Below are positions 14,664 through 21,268 of a stretch of DNA of 22,203 nucleotides, in pieces. Position 1 is the first letter of the stretch. Each line of letters opens with the position of its first letter. A model generated the notes under the pieces. The model made no database searches. It was not told the origin of the DNA and worked only from the letters and a program-made list of their open reading frames with translations. The position numbers and the translations under genes were made by a program. Source of the DNA: Actinomycetota bacterium (GTDB lineage Bacteria > Actinomycetota > Thermoleophilia > Solirubrobacterales > Solirubrobacteraceae). The stretch spans positions 1-22,203 of the forward strand of contig WLNG01000001.1 of assembly GCA_009699915.1 (NCBI GenBank). The letters are read 5' to 3'.

Positions 14664-15247
14664 GCGCGCGCTCGCAGCGACGGCTCGCGGCGCGACCAGC
14701 CGAGCGCGAGCAGCGCGAAGATCGCGGCGAAGGCGGTCAGCGCCAGGGTCGGAATCGTCAGATAGCCGAACTCGTTGATCCACTTGACCGCGCAGCCGCC
14801 CGGCGCCGAGAGACGGCAGCCCGCGGTCTCCTTCTCCGGATGCGCCTCGATATAGAGGTGGTAGATCGCGACGGCGGCGCCGACGATCGGGAAGATCGCC
14901 GCATACTGGAACGCCTCACGCGTGCTCCTGCGCAGCGCAGCGACCAGCAGGATCACGAACAGCGGGTACATCGCGATCCGCTGGAGCCAGCACAGCCGGC
15001 ATGGCACAAAGCCGGAGATCTCCGAGAAGAAGAGGCTGCCGAGCGTCGCGCAGGCGGCGACGACCCAGGCCAGCCAGATCTCCTTGCCTGCGAGCGCATC
15101 GCGCAGGTCGCGCAACACCTGACGCGCCGCGGGCCAGACGAGCGCCAGCAACGCCAGTAGTGCCAGCAGTCCCACGAGGACCTGGGCGAAGATCGCCAGC
15201 ACGGCGAGCCCGGTGGCGATGATGTCGGTGATCTCAGCCTTGCTCAC
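14660..15247 (-). CDS. dsbB: Disulfide bond formation protein DsbB family
   Basis: A 195-residue membrane protein that would reoxidise a secreted thiol oxidase and pass electrons to quinone. It has at least four hydrophobic segments. The first redox pair is C-x-x-C in [10 protein letters not shown], which also supplies the conserved W and QR. The second pair is in the next outer loop, [14 protein letters not shown]. The extra N-terminal segment (about residues 1-40) is very hydrophobic. The start is GTG at 15247, chosen because a TAGCGT box lies exactly 8 nt upstream and no ribosome site exists. This makes it a probable leaderless start inside a gene cluster. The upstream gene encodes a CPC glutaredoxin-like protein, and a lipoprotein cytochrome overlaps downstream. 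Confidence 0.93.
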   Translation of the reverse strand: MSKAEITDIIATGLAVLAIFAQVLVGLLALLALLALVWPAARQVLRDLRDALAGKEIWLAWVVAACATLGSLFFSEISGFVPCRLCWLQRIAMYPLFVILLVAALRRSTREAFQYAAIFPIVGAAVAIYHLYIEAHPEKETAGCRLSAPGGCAVKWINEFGYLTIPTLALTAFAAIFALLALGWSRREPSLRARA

Positions 15248-15255
15248 AAGCGTGA

Positions 15256-15261
15256 ACGCTA
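15256..15261 (-). promoter_or_regulatory. -10 element TAGCGT overlapping the upstream stop codon
   Basis: TAGCGT on the minus strand lies 8 nt before the dsbB GTG. Its first three bases are the TAG stop codon of the glutaredoxin-like gene. It would give dsbB and the cytochrome a separate leaderless transcript. Confidence 0.5.
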
Positions 15262-15513
15262 GCGATCGGGAGCGTTGCCTTGTCGCAGGTGCTCCACGAT
15301 GCGGCGTGAATCGCAGATCGCCTGATCACCGTGGACGAGGACGGGCACGACACGCTGCCCGCTGACGGCCGCGACTTCCAGCCGGTCGCGCTTGCGCCAA
15401 GCGACGCGGACCTCGTCGAACGCGATGTCCTGACGGCGCAGCTCCCGAGCGACCCTGCCGCACGGGCAGAGATGGTTGGTGAGCGTGCGGCAGCGGTACA
15501 GGGTCGTCGCCAC
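15259..15513 (-). CDS. Glutaredoxin / GST N-terminal-like thioredoxin-fold protein
   Basis: An 84-residue protein with the thioredoxin-like order: LYRCRTLTNHLCPCGRVARELRRQDIAFDEVRVAW, then SGQRVVPVLVHGDQAICDSRRIVEHL with the cis-proline in VVPVL. Instead of the usual CPYC it has C8 and a C16-P-C18 pair, so the redox or binding chemistry may differ. It is too short to carry the GST C-terminal domain. The start is GTG at 15513, 11 nt after the DUF3618 stop. TAGCCG stands 8 nt before it, an imperfect match to the local promoter pattern. Sitting directly before dsbB, it could take part in thiol redox balance, but this is context only. Confidence 0.85.
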   Translation of the reverse strand: MATTLYRCRTLTNHLCPCGRVARELRRQDIAFDEVRVAWRKRDRLEVAAVSGQRVVPVLVHGDQAICDSRRIVEHLRQGNAPDR

Positions 15514-15524
15514 GGCCGCGACGG

Positions 15525-15752
15525 CTAGCGGCGCCGACCGATGATCGCGGCGATTCCGCCGCCGAGCACGAAGCCCGCGACCGCCGCTCCCGCAAGGACC
15601 TTCGGCCGGTTGCCGTTGACGTACCGGCGCCAGTCGGCGATGGCGACGACCTCGCCGCGCAGGAGCGTCAACGAGCCGGCCAGCGCCTGCTGGCGCTCGG
15701 CGATCCCTGCGCGGATCTCGTCAGCGCTGCGCTGCTGGGACGGGGGCGTCAC
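15525..15752 (-). CDS. DUF3618 family membrane-associated protein
   Basis: A 75-residue protein with the DUF3618 layout: a polar N-terminal helix RSADEIRAGIAERQQALAGSLTLLRGEV, then a linker and one C-terminal membrane segment KVLAGAAVAGFVLGGGIAAIIGRRR closed by arginines. The function is unknown. In actinobacteria it commonly sits next to a holin-like membrane protein, as here. The GTG start overlaps the stop of that gene by 4 nt (GTGA), so the two should be coupled. Confidence 0.85.
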   Translation of the reverse strand: MTPPSQQRSADEIRAGIAERQQALAGSLTLLRGEVVAIADWRRYVNGNRPKVLAGAAVAGFVLGGGIAAIIGRRR

Positions 15753-16207
15753 GGGCGCTCCTCCTCGGGATGGACGATCGTCTCACGGACCTGCTCGCGC
15801 ATCAGGGTCGTCTCGCGCCCGAACGTCGCACGGGTCTCGCGCGCGGCGGCGAGCGCCTGGTCGGGCATCGGCGACTTGGACTTCTTGAACGCCTTCCCGG
15901 CGAGCAAGCCGGCGAGCCCCGCCAGCACCAGCAGCAGTACCGCGACGACAAAGAAGCCCCAGAAGATGTGCTCGTTGGAGATCAGGTCGGCGACGAGGAA
16001 CGCGGCCCCGAACAGCAGGAGCAGCAGCGCGCCGATGACGAAGAGCGCTGCGGCAGCAGCGATCACCGTGGCGCGCGTGAGCGTCCGGGTCTTCTGGCGC
16101 AGCTCGAGCTTCGCGAGCGCGATCTCGTCGCGGATCAGCGCCTGCGTGTCGGCGGTGACCTGCTGGATCGCCCGTGCGACCGAGCTCACCTGCGGATCAT
16201 CGGCCAC
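15749..16207 (-). CDS. Holin-superfamily-like membrane protein (PF07332 type)
   Basis: A 152-residue protein. The cytoplasmic amphipathic N-terminus SVARAIQQVTADTQALIRDEIALAKLEL is typical of this family. Two membrane segments (ATVIAAAAALFVIGALLLLL and FWGFFVVAVLLLVLAGLAGL) and a charged C-terminal tail follow. It is annotated as phage holin family, but in actinobacteria it is a chromosomal envelope protein of unknown role and not evidence of a prophage. The start is GTG at 16207, inside the end of the previous small gene (11-nt overlap). A longer reading frame upstream is out of family. It forms a tight overlapping cluster with the two tiny genes before it and with DUF3618 after it. Confidence 0.85.
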   Translation of the reverse strand: MADDPQVSSVARAIQQVTADTQALIRDEIALAKLELRQKTRTLTRATVIAAAAALFVIGALLLLLFGAAFLVADLISNEHIFWGFFVVAVLLLVLAGLAGLLAGKAFKKSKSPMPDQALAAARETRATFGRETTLMREQVRETIVHPEEERP

Positions 16208-16373
16208 GGACGCGCCCCAGGATCTTCGCAAGGATGAAACCGCTCGCAGCGGCTGCGCCGATGAGGATCTCCGGCCGCGCACCGAGCGGCGGCCGCTCCA
16301 CGGTCGCGGGGGCCTCGGGTGCGGCCGGCGGACCATCGAAGTTGAACGGCGTCGCGGCGGGATCGGTGCTCAT
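16197..16373 (-). CDS. Small single-membrane-span protein (58 aa), unknown
   Basis: The protein has a proline/alanine-rich polar N-terminus (MSTDPAATPFNFDGPPAAPE), then a short hydrophobic segment EILIGAAAASGFILAKILGRVRGR with a basic end, the same type of tail as DUF3618. I do not recognise a family. The ATG at 16373 overlaps the preceding stop by 4 nt (ATGA), and its own end overlaps the next start by 11 nt, which strongly supports translation. Confidence 0.7.
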   Translation of the reverse strand: MSTDPAATPFNFDGPPAAPEAPATVERPPLGARPEILIGAAAASGFILAKILGRVRGR

Positions 16374-16516
16374 CGGTCGTACCCCGGAGGATCCTCCCCG
16401 TAGATCCGCCGCCAGATGGTGAGCGCGAAACGGATCGCCACGATGCTCGCGAGCGATTCGATCCCCGCGATGAACCCCATCCACACCAGACGCTTGACCA
16501 TCTCGTTCTGCGGCAT
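16370..16516 (-). CDS. Tiny membrane protein (48 aa), DUF4235-like tail
   Basis: The 48 residues include one hydrophobic helix (VWMGFIAGIESLASIVAIRFAL) and a C-terminal WRRIYGEDPPGYDR. The W-R-R-x-x-GEDPP ending resembles small actinobacterial membrane proteins of the DUF4235 kind; the match is short and tentative. The start at ATG 16516 is favoured over ATG 16501 because TAGGGT lies exactly 8 nt upstream, as at three other leaderless starts here. It is the first gene of the overlapping envelope cluster running down to 15525. Confidence 0.65.
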   Translation of the reverse strand: MPQNEMVKRLVWMGFIAGIESLASIVAIRFALTIWRRIYGEDPPGYDR

Positions 16517-16524
16517 GAGCGCGA

Positions 16525-16530
16525 ACCCTA
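16525..16530 (-). promoter_or_regulatory. -10 element TAGGGT, leaderless arrangement
   Basis: TAGGGT lies exactly 8 nt before the ATG at 16516 and fits TANNNT. No ribosome site lies between. It probably drives the small-membrane-protein cluster. Confidence 0.5.
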
Positions 16531-16557
16531 GCGCCTGCGCGCGCCCCGGCACGGGTG

Positions 16558-17166
16558 TCAGCGTGCGTCGAGTCCCCCGCAGATCGTGTCGATCACGAAG
16601 GCCTTCGCCTGATCGACATCCTCGGGCGCTCCGGGCAGCACCTCGAAGATCCAGCCGGTGAGGACCTGCTCGATCGCGCCGTAGAAGGCCATCGCGGCGA
16701 AGGCCGGGGTGACGGTGTCACGCAACTCCCCTGAGGACTGCCCGGCTTCGACGATCGCGGCGATGCCGTCGTACGCCTCGCGGATCTGCGCCAGATGGGC
16801 GCGGCCGAAGCTGTTGGCCGCACGCGTGACCTCCACAACGATGACCTTCATCACGTCGGGGTCGCGGCGATAGGACTCCACGATGAACGAGGCCACGGCC
16901 CGCAGCTGCTCGCGCGCGGAGATCGGCTGTGCGCGGACCGCTTTGATCGCCTCGAGCATCACGTTCCAGCGCTCGAGGAAGATCGTGTCGAGGATCTCAT
17001 CCTTCGAGCGGAAGTAGTGGTAGACGAGCCCGTAGGCGATCTCCGCCTCCTCGGCGATGTCGGAGACGCGAGCGCCGTTGAAGCCCTCACGCGCAAAGAC
17101 GCGGACCGCTGCATCGAGGATCAGGCGCCGCTTCTCGACCGCCTGCTGCGAGCTACGCGCGGCCAT
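16558..17166 (-). CDS. TetR/AcrR family transcriptional regulator
   Basis: A 202-residue repressor. The N-terminal DNA-binding domain reads EKRRLILDAAVRVFAREGFNGARVSDIAEEAEIAYGLVYHYFRSKDEIL (about 11-59), with the helix-turn-helix at ARVSDIAEEAEIAYGLVYHYF. The C-terminal helices form the ligand and dimer domain and resemble fatty-acid/acyl-CoA-responsive TetR members, without proof. The ATG at 17166 is separated from the amidase stop by one base (TGAGATG), and a GGAGGG inside the amidase end serves as ribosome site, so the two are co-transcribed. It is the only clear transcription factor in the window. It could control the amidase/DUF2804 pair or the catabolic genes. The inverted repeat at 1911-1926 is one candidate target but far away. 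Confidence 0.93.
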   Translation of the reverse strand: MAARSSQQAVEKRRLILDAAVRVFAREGFNGARVSDIAEEAEIAYGLVYHYFRSKDEILDTIFLERWNVMLEAIKAVRAQPISAREQLRAVASFIVESYRRDPDVMKVIVVEVTRAANSFGRAHLAQIREAYDGIAAIVEAGQSSGELRDTVTPAFAAMAFYGAIEQVLTGWIFEVLPGAPEDVDQAKAFVIDTICGGLDAR

Positions 17167-17167
17167 C

Positions 17168-17992
17168 TCAGGTTCCCTCCGGCGGGACGTACGCATCGGG
17201 ACGGCGGGCGGCGAGCACCGGCAGGCGGCGGCGCAGCGCCTCCTGTCCCGCCAGATCGAGGTCGGCCGTGATCACGCCCGGCACGTCGGCCGCTTGGGCG
17301 AGCACGACCCCCCACGGGTCGACGATCATCGAGCGCCCGCCGGAGCGCAGCCCGGGAGCGTGCTCGCCGATCTGGTTCGCCGCGATGACGAAGCACTGGT
17401 TCTCGATCGCCCGGGCGCGCAGGAGCACCTCCCAATGGTCGCGCGTGGTGGCGACGGTAAAGGCGGCGGGTACCAGCAGGATGCGCGCGCCGGCGAGCGT
17501 GAGCTCGCGGTAGAGCTCGGGGAAGCGCAGGTCGTAACAGATGCTCATGCCGGCGATGGTCCCGTCACCGAGCCGCGCGACGACCGGCCGGTCGCCGGCG
17601 CGCTCGTGATCGGACTCGCGATAGACCGTCCCGTCCACCTCGACGTCGAAGAGGTGGATCTTGCGATAGAGCGCGTGGATCTCCCCGTCCGCGCCGACGT
17701 GGAGCGAGCTGTTGGCAAGTTTCTCCTCGCCCGGAACCCGCTCGGCGACCGATCCTGCGACGAGATCGATGGCCAACTCGCGGGCGACTGCGCGAGCCCA
17801 GGTGACCGCCTCGCCGCTGAGCTCCTGGGCACCGGCACGCAGGTCGTCGCCAGACCCGAGGACGCTCCACTTCTCGGGCAGCAGGACGAGCTGCGCCCCG
17901 TCTGCGGCCGCCGCGCGGACGAGTCGATCGGTCGCCGCGAGGTTCGCGGCGACATCGGGCGTGGCGGTGAGCTGGACGGCAGCGGCGCGCAG
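17168..17992 (-). CDS. Carbon-nitrogen hydrolase (nitrilase superfamily amidase), non-canonical start
   Basis: A 274-residue nitrilase-superfamily enzyme that would cleave an amide C-N bond (omega-amidase or Nit type). The full Glu-Lys-Cys triad is present: E40 in LLPEKW, K111 in YRKIHLF and C152 in SICYDLRFPELYR. It continues RARAIENQCFVIAANQIG and SMIVDPWGVVLA. The conserved N-terminus RAAAVQLTATPDVAANLA begins right after a CTG codon (17990-17992). No ATG, GTG or TTG exists in frame upstream before the frame ends. A TTG at 17774-17776 would delete the first 72 residues including E40, so it is not credible as the start of an active enzyme. I place the start at CTG, with TATTCT 6 nt before it as a leaderless -10. 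TetR follows in the same transcript, and the DUF2804 gene diverges 17 bp away. Confidence 0.82.
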   Translation of the reverse strand: MRAAAVQLTATPDVAANLAATDRLVRAAAADGAQLVLLPEKWSVLGSGDDLRAGAQELSGEAVTWARAVARELAIDLVAGSVAERVPGEEKLANSSLHVGADGEIHALYRKIHLFDVEVDGTVYRESDHERAGDRPVVARLGDGTIAGMSICYDLRFPELYRELTLAGARILLVPAAFTVATTRDHWEVLLRARAIENQCFVIAANQIGEHAPGLRSGGRSMIVDPWGVVLAQAADVPGVITADLDLAGQEALRRRLPVLAARRPDAYVPPEGT

Positions 17993-17997
17993 GCGGC

Positions 17998-18004
17998 AAG
18001 AATA
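17998..18004. promoter_or_regulatory. Overlapping divergent -10 elements (bidirectional promoter)
   Basis: On the plus strand AAGAAT (17998-18003) lies 6 nt before the GTG at 18010. On the minus strand TATTCT (18004-17999) lies 6 nt before the CTG at 17992. Both keep the key A at position 2 and T at position 6 of a -10 box. The two predicted transcript starts would be 18 bp apart, and both would be leaderless. Confidence 0.45.
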
Positions 18005-18009
18005 GCTCC

Positions 18010-18849
18010 GTGGACGCCCTTCCCCAGCGCAGCGATACCCAGCGCCGACCTCCTGGATTGCCCCTCCCCCCAGAGCGGATGGCGCTTCTGCGCGACCGGC
18101 GCCCGCTCAAGCGCTGGACCTACGTCGGCATCTACGGACCGGAGATCCTGCTCTGCGCAGCCCAGGTGCACGTCGCTGGGATCCCTCACGCCTTCTGGGC
18201 AGTTGTGGACCGGGCTGACGGCGCGCTCGCGCAGGGGACAACCTTCCTGCCGGGGCGGGTGCATGCGAGCCGCGAGCGGCTGACGGTCGATGCGCGTGCA
18301 GTGCGGATCGACCTGGCGCTGGAGCGGGCCGGGGAGCCGGTCGAGGTGACAAGCCCGCACGGCGCCTCGTACATCTGGACGCGCAAGGATCCGGTACGGG
18401 CGACCGGCACCGTGACAGCGGCGGGACGCACGCACACGATCGATGGCGCAGGGCTCGTGGACGCATCGGCCGGGTATCACGCCCGCGTGACCGCGTGGGA
18501 GTGGTCGGCAGGCACTGGGCGCGACGCCGACGGCCGGGAGATCCTCTGGAACCTCGTCAGCGGGATGCATGATGCTCCGCAGCAGAGCGAACGGACCGTC
18601 TGGATCGACGGCCGCCCGCAGGAGACCCCGCCGGTGCGCTTCACCGGCGACCTCGAGGGGCTCGCGTGCGACGCCGACCGCACTGTTCTGACCTTCGAAC
18701 CCGACGCCGAGCGGGCCCGCAGCGAGAACCTGTTGCTCGTGCGCAGCAGCTACCGCCAGCCGATGGGCAGCTTCTCCGGCACGTTGCCGGGCGGCGTCCT
18801 CCTCGCCGAGGGATTCGGCGTGATGGAGCGGCACGAAGCGCGCTGGTGA
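18010..18849 (+). CDS. DUF2804 domain-containing protein
   Basis: A 279-residue protein with the DUF2804 pattern: LPLPPERMALLRDRRPLKRWTYVGIYGPEILLCAAQVHVAG at the N-terminus, a central WEWSAGTGRDADGREILWNLVSG (aromatic/glycine motif near residue 165) and a C-terminal SYRQPMGSFSGTLPGGVLLAEGFGVMERHEARW. The family is thought to have a lipocalin-like beta fold related to carotenoid hydratase and AttH domains, which would bind a hydrophobic ligand; no reaction is established. The start at GTG 18010 is supported by the fold and by the close divergent promoter, although the first 15 residues are weak. It is divergent from the amidase and convergent with the beta-keto acid cleavage enzyme. Confidence 0.75.
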   Translation: MDALPQRSDTQRRPPGLPLPPERMALLRDRRPLKRWTYVGIYGPEILLCAAQVHVAGIPHAFWAVVDRADGALAQGTTFLPGRVHASRERLTVDARAVRIDLALERAGEPVEVTSPHGASYIWTRKDPVRATGTVTAAGRTHTIDGAGLVDASAGYHARVTAWEWSAGTGRDADGREILWNLVSGMHDAPQQSERTVWIDGRPQETPPVRFTGDLEGLACDADRTVLTFEPDAERARSENLLLVRSSYRQPMGSFSGTLPGGVLLAEGFGVMERHEARW

Positions 18850-18859
18850 GGACGCGCGC

Positions 18860-19741
18860 TCAGGCGGGGTCGGGCAGCCCAAGCAACGCCCGCGCTTCGA
18901 CGACCGTCGCGGGCCTGCGCCCGGCGTCCTGCGTCATCCGACGCGCGGTGGCGACCAGGTCCCCATTGGAACCCGCCATCTCGCCGTCCGGCAGATAGAA
19001 GTTGTCCTCAAGGCCGACGCGCACCGAGCCGCCCAGCGACAGCGCAGCGGCGATCAGCGTCCACTGATCGCGCGAGATGCCCACGACCGACCAGTGGTGG
19101 CGAGAGTGCCCCGACGGCGGCAGGTTGTCCACCATCGCCGCGAGGTTGCGTGCGGTCGGCGGGACACCGCCGAGGACCCCCATCACGCAGTTCACGTGCA
19201 GCGGGCGCTCGAGGACACCCATGTGGAGCAGCGGCGCGAGCGTGCCGACGTGGCCGAGGTCGAAGCACTCGTGCTCGGGGCGGATGCCGAGGTCGTTCAT
19301 CGCGCGCAGCAGTTCGACGATCTCATCGATCGGATTGGCGAAGACGGCGCTGAAGACGAACTCCCGACGGCTGCGCGAGTACTTCGCGTAGTTGAGCGAG
19401 CCCATGTTCAGCGCCGCAACCTCGGGCCGCACCTCGCGTAGGTAGGCGACGCGCTTCTCGACGCTGACGCCGATCGCCCCGGTCGAGAAGTTGATGATCG
19501 CCGCGTGCCCGATCTCAGCGCGAATCGCCGCCGTGATCGCCGCATAGTCCTCGACCTCGAAGGACGGCAGGCCCTCCGGTGTGCGGGCGTGGATGTGGAT
19601 CATCACGCCGCCCTCGTCGACGATCCGCCGCGCCTCGGCCGCGTACTCGGCGGGGGTGTACGGGATCGCCGGGCACTGGGCGCGATTGGCGATCACGCCG
19701 GAGATGGCGCAGGTGATGACGACTGGATCCTCGAGGCTCAC
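18860..19741 (-). CDS. Beta-keto acid cleavage enzyme (BKACE, formerly DUF849)
   Basis: A 293-residue TIM-barrel metalloenzyme of the Kce/BKACE family. These enzymes cleave a beta-keto acid with acetyl-CoA to give acetoacetate and a new acyl-CoA. Zinc ligands are visible as H49 and H51 in IHIHAR and E245 in RVGLEDN, in line with the His-His-Glu site of the 3-keto-5-aminohexanoate enzyme. AIINFSTGA, NMGSLNYAK and ECFDLGHVG are further family blocks. The true substrate is set by pocket residues I cannot interpret. The GTG at 19741 has a GGAG upstream and lies 17 nt after the semialdehyde dehydrogenase stop, so it is the last gene of the carboxylase-dehydrogenase-BKACE operon. Confidence 0.92.
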   Translation of the reverse strand: MSLEDPVVITCAISGVIANRAQCPAIPYTPAEYAAEARRIVDEGGVMIHIHARTPEGLPSFEVEDYAAITAAIRAEIGHAAIINFSTGAIGVSVEKRVAYLREVRPEVAALNMGSLNYAKYSRSRREFVFSAVFANPIDEIVELLRAMNDLGIRPEHECFDLGHVGTLAPLLHMGVLERPLHVNCVMGVLGGVPPTARNLAAMVDNLPPSGHSRHHWSVVGISRDQWTLIAAALSLGGSVRVGLEDNFYLPDGEMAGSNGDLVATARRMTQDAGRRPATVVEARALLGLPDPA

Positions 19742-19758
19742 CGCTGCTCCGCCGCCAT

Positions 19759-21261
19759 TCAGGACTGCGTCGGGAATCCGTAGTCGACGCCGCCGGGACG
19801 CTGCGGCCAGCGCTCCGTAACGACCTTGCCGCGGGTGTAGAAGAGCACGCCCTCGCGTCCGTGGACGTGCAGGTCGCCGAAGAGCGATCCCTTCCAGCCG
19901 CCGAACGAGTAGTACGCCATCGGCACCGGGATCGGAACGTTGATCCCGACCATCCCGGCAGATACCCGGCTGCGGAACTCGCGCGCGGCGCCACCGTCCT
20001 GCGTGAAGATCGCAGCTCCATTGCCGTACGGGCTGCGGTTGATCAGCGCGAGGCCCTCCTCGAAGGACGCCGCCCGCAGCAGCACCAGCACCGGCCCGAA
20101 GAGCTCATCGCGGTGCGCATCCATCGCCTCGGTGACGTGATCGAGAATCGTCGGCCCGATGAAGAACCCCTGCTCGCAACCGGGGACGACGAGCCCGCGG
20201 CCGTCAGCCACGGCTGTCGCCCCTTGCGCGATTGCGCCCTCGACGGCTGCGGCCAGCCGGTCGCGTGACTGCGCCGTGATCACCGGACCCATGTCGCTCG
20301 ACCGATCCGACCCGGCACCCACCTGCAGCGCCGCGGCGCGCTCGGCCAGCGCGGCGGCCAGCGCATCGCCGGTGGCCTCCCCGACGGCCACCGCCGCGGA
20401 GATCGCCATGCAGCGCTGCCCGGCGCTGCCGAACGCCGCCGAGGCGATCGCGTCGGCGGCGACGCCGAGATCGGCATCGGGAAGGACGAGCGCGTGGTTC
20501 TTCGCGCCGCCGAGCGCCTGCACCCGCTTGTCGTGGGCGGCGGCCGTGGCGTAGATGTGGCGCGCGACCGGCGTCGAGCCGACGAACGAGACGGCGTCGA
20601 CCTGCGGGTGGACCAGCAGCGCATCGACGGCCTCGCGGTCGCCGTGCAGCACGGTGAAGACGCCGTCCGGGAGCCCCGCCTCCTGCAGCAGCCGCGCCAG
20701 CAGCATCGACGCGGACGGGTCGCGCTCGCTCGGCTTGAGGATGAACGCGTTCCCGCAGGCGATCGCGAGCGGGAACATCCACATCGGGACCATCGCCGGG
20801 AAGTTGAACGGGGTGATGCCCACCGCTACGCCGAGCGGCTGGCGCAGGCTCGTCGAGTCCACGCGCGTGGAGATCGACTCCGAACTCTCCCCCTTCATGA
20901 GGTGCGCGACGCCGCAGGCGAACTCGACGACCTCCAGCCCACGCTGAACCTCGCCGCGGGCGTCGTCGAGCGTCTTGCCGTGCTCGGCGGTGATCAGCGC
21001 CGCGACCTCGCCTGCGCGCGCGGCCAGCAGCTCACGGAAGGCGAAGAGCACCCCGGTGCGCGCGGCGAGCGACATCCTGCTCCAGCTCTCAAAGGCGGTC
21101 CGGGCCGATGCGACTGCGCGCTCGACCTCGGCCGGGCCCGCTAGCGCGAGCTGCCCGGTGACCTGCCCGGTCGCAGGGTCGTAGATCGGCGAGCAGCGCT
21201 CCGCGCCGAGCTCGACGGCTCCGGCGATCCAGTGGCCGATCGTTGGGGAAGGTTCAGCCAT
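19759..21261 (-). CDS. mmsA: CoA-acylating methylmalonate-semialdehyde dehydrogenase
   Basis: A 500-residue aldehyde dehydrogenase of the MmsA subfamily, which converts methylmalonate semialdehyde (or malonate semialdehyde) with CoA and NAD to propionyl-CoA (or acetyl-CoA), releasing CO2. Diagnostic text includes GITPFNFPAMVPMWMFPLA with N153, ILKPSERDPSASML, GSTPVARHIYATA, LGGAKNHALVLPDAD and the catalytic cysteine C284 in GSAGQRCMAIS. AKNHALVLPDAD and FGSAGQRCMA separate MmsA from general aldehyde dehydrogenases. The C-terminus (GGWKGSLFGDLHVHGREGVLFYTRGKVVTERWP) is full length. The ATG at 21261 lies 7 nt after the carboxylase stop, so the two are co-transcribed. It suggests degradation of valine-like or branched isoprenoid fragments that yield a C4 semialdehyde. 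Confidence 0.96.
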   Translation of the reverse strand: MAEPSPTIGHWIAGAVELGAERCSPIYDPATGQVTGQLALAGPAEVERAVASARTAFESWSRMSLAARTGVLFAFRELLAARAGEVAALITAEHGKTLDDARGEVQRGLEVVEFACGVAHLMKGESSESISTRVDSTSLRQPLGVAVGITPFNFPAMVPMWMFPLAIACGNAFILKPSERDPSASMLLARLLQEAGLPDGVFTVLHGDREAVDALLVHPQVDAVSFVGSTPVARHIYATAAAHDKRVQALGGAKNHALVLPDADLGVAADAIASAAFGSAGQRCMAISAAVAVGEATGDALAAALAERAAALQVGAGSDRSSDMGPVITAQSRDRLAAAVEGAIAQGATAVADGRGLVVPGCEQGFFIGPTILDHVTEAMDAHRDELFGPVLVLLRAASFEEGLALINRSPYGNGAAIFTQDGGAAREFRSRVSAGMVGINVPIPVPMAYYSFGGWKGSLFGDLHVHGREGVLFYTRGKVVTERWPQRPGGVDYGFPTQS

Positions 21262-21268
21262 CAGGCCC

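Noticed and set aside
15749..16207. Prophage lysis cassette
   Set aside because: The holin-family name reflects a shared fold. The gene sits with DUF3618 and housekeeping-type genes, and no endolysin, integrase or structural phage gene is present.
17168..17776. Shorter 202-residue amidase from TTG 17776
   Set aside because: It would lack the catalytic glutamate and the first beta strand, both of which are intact in frame upstream.
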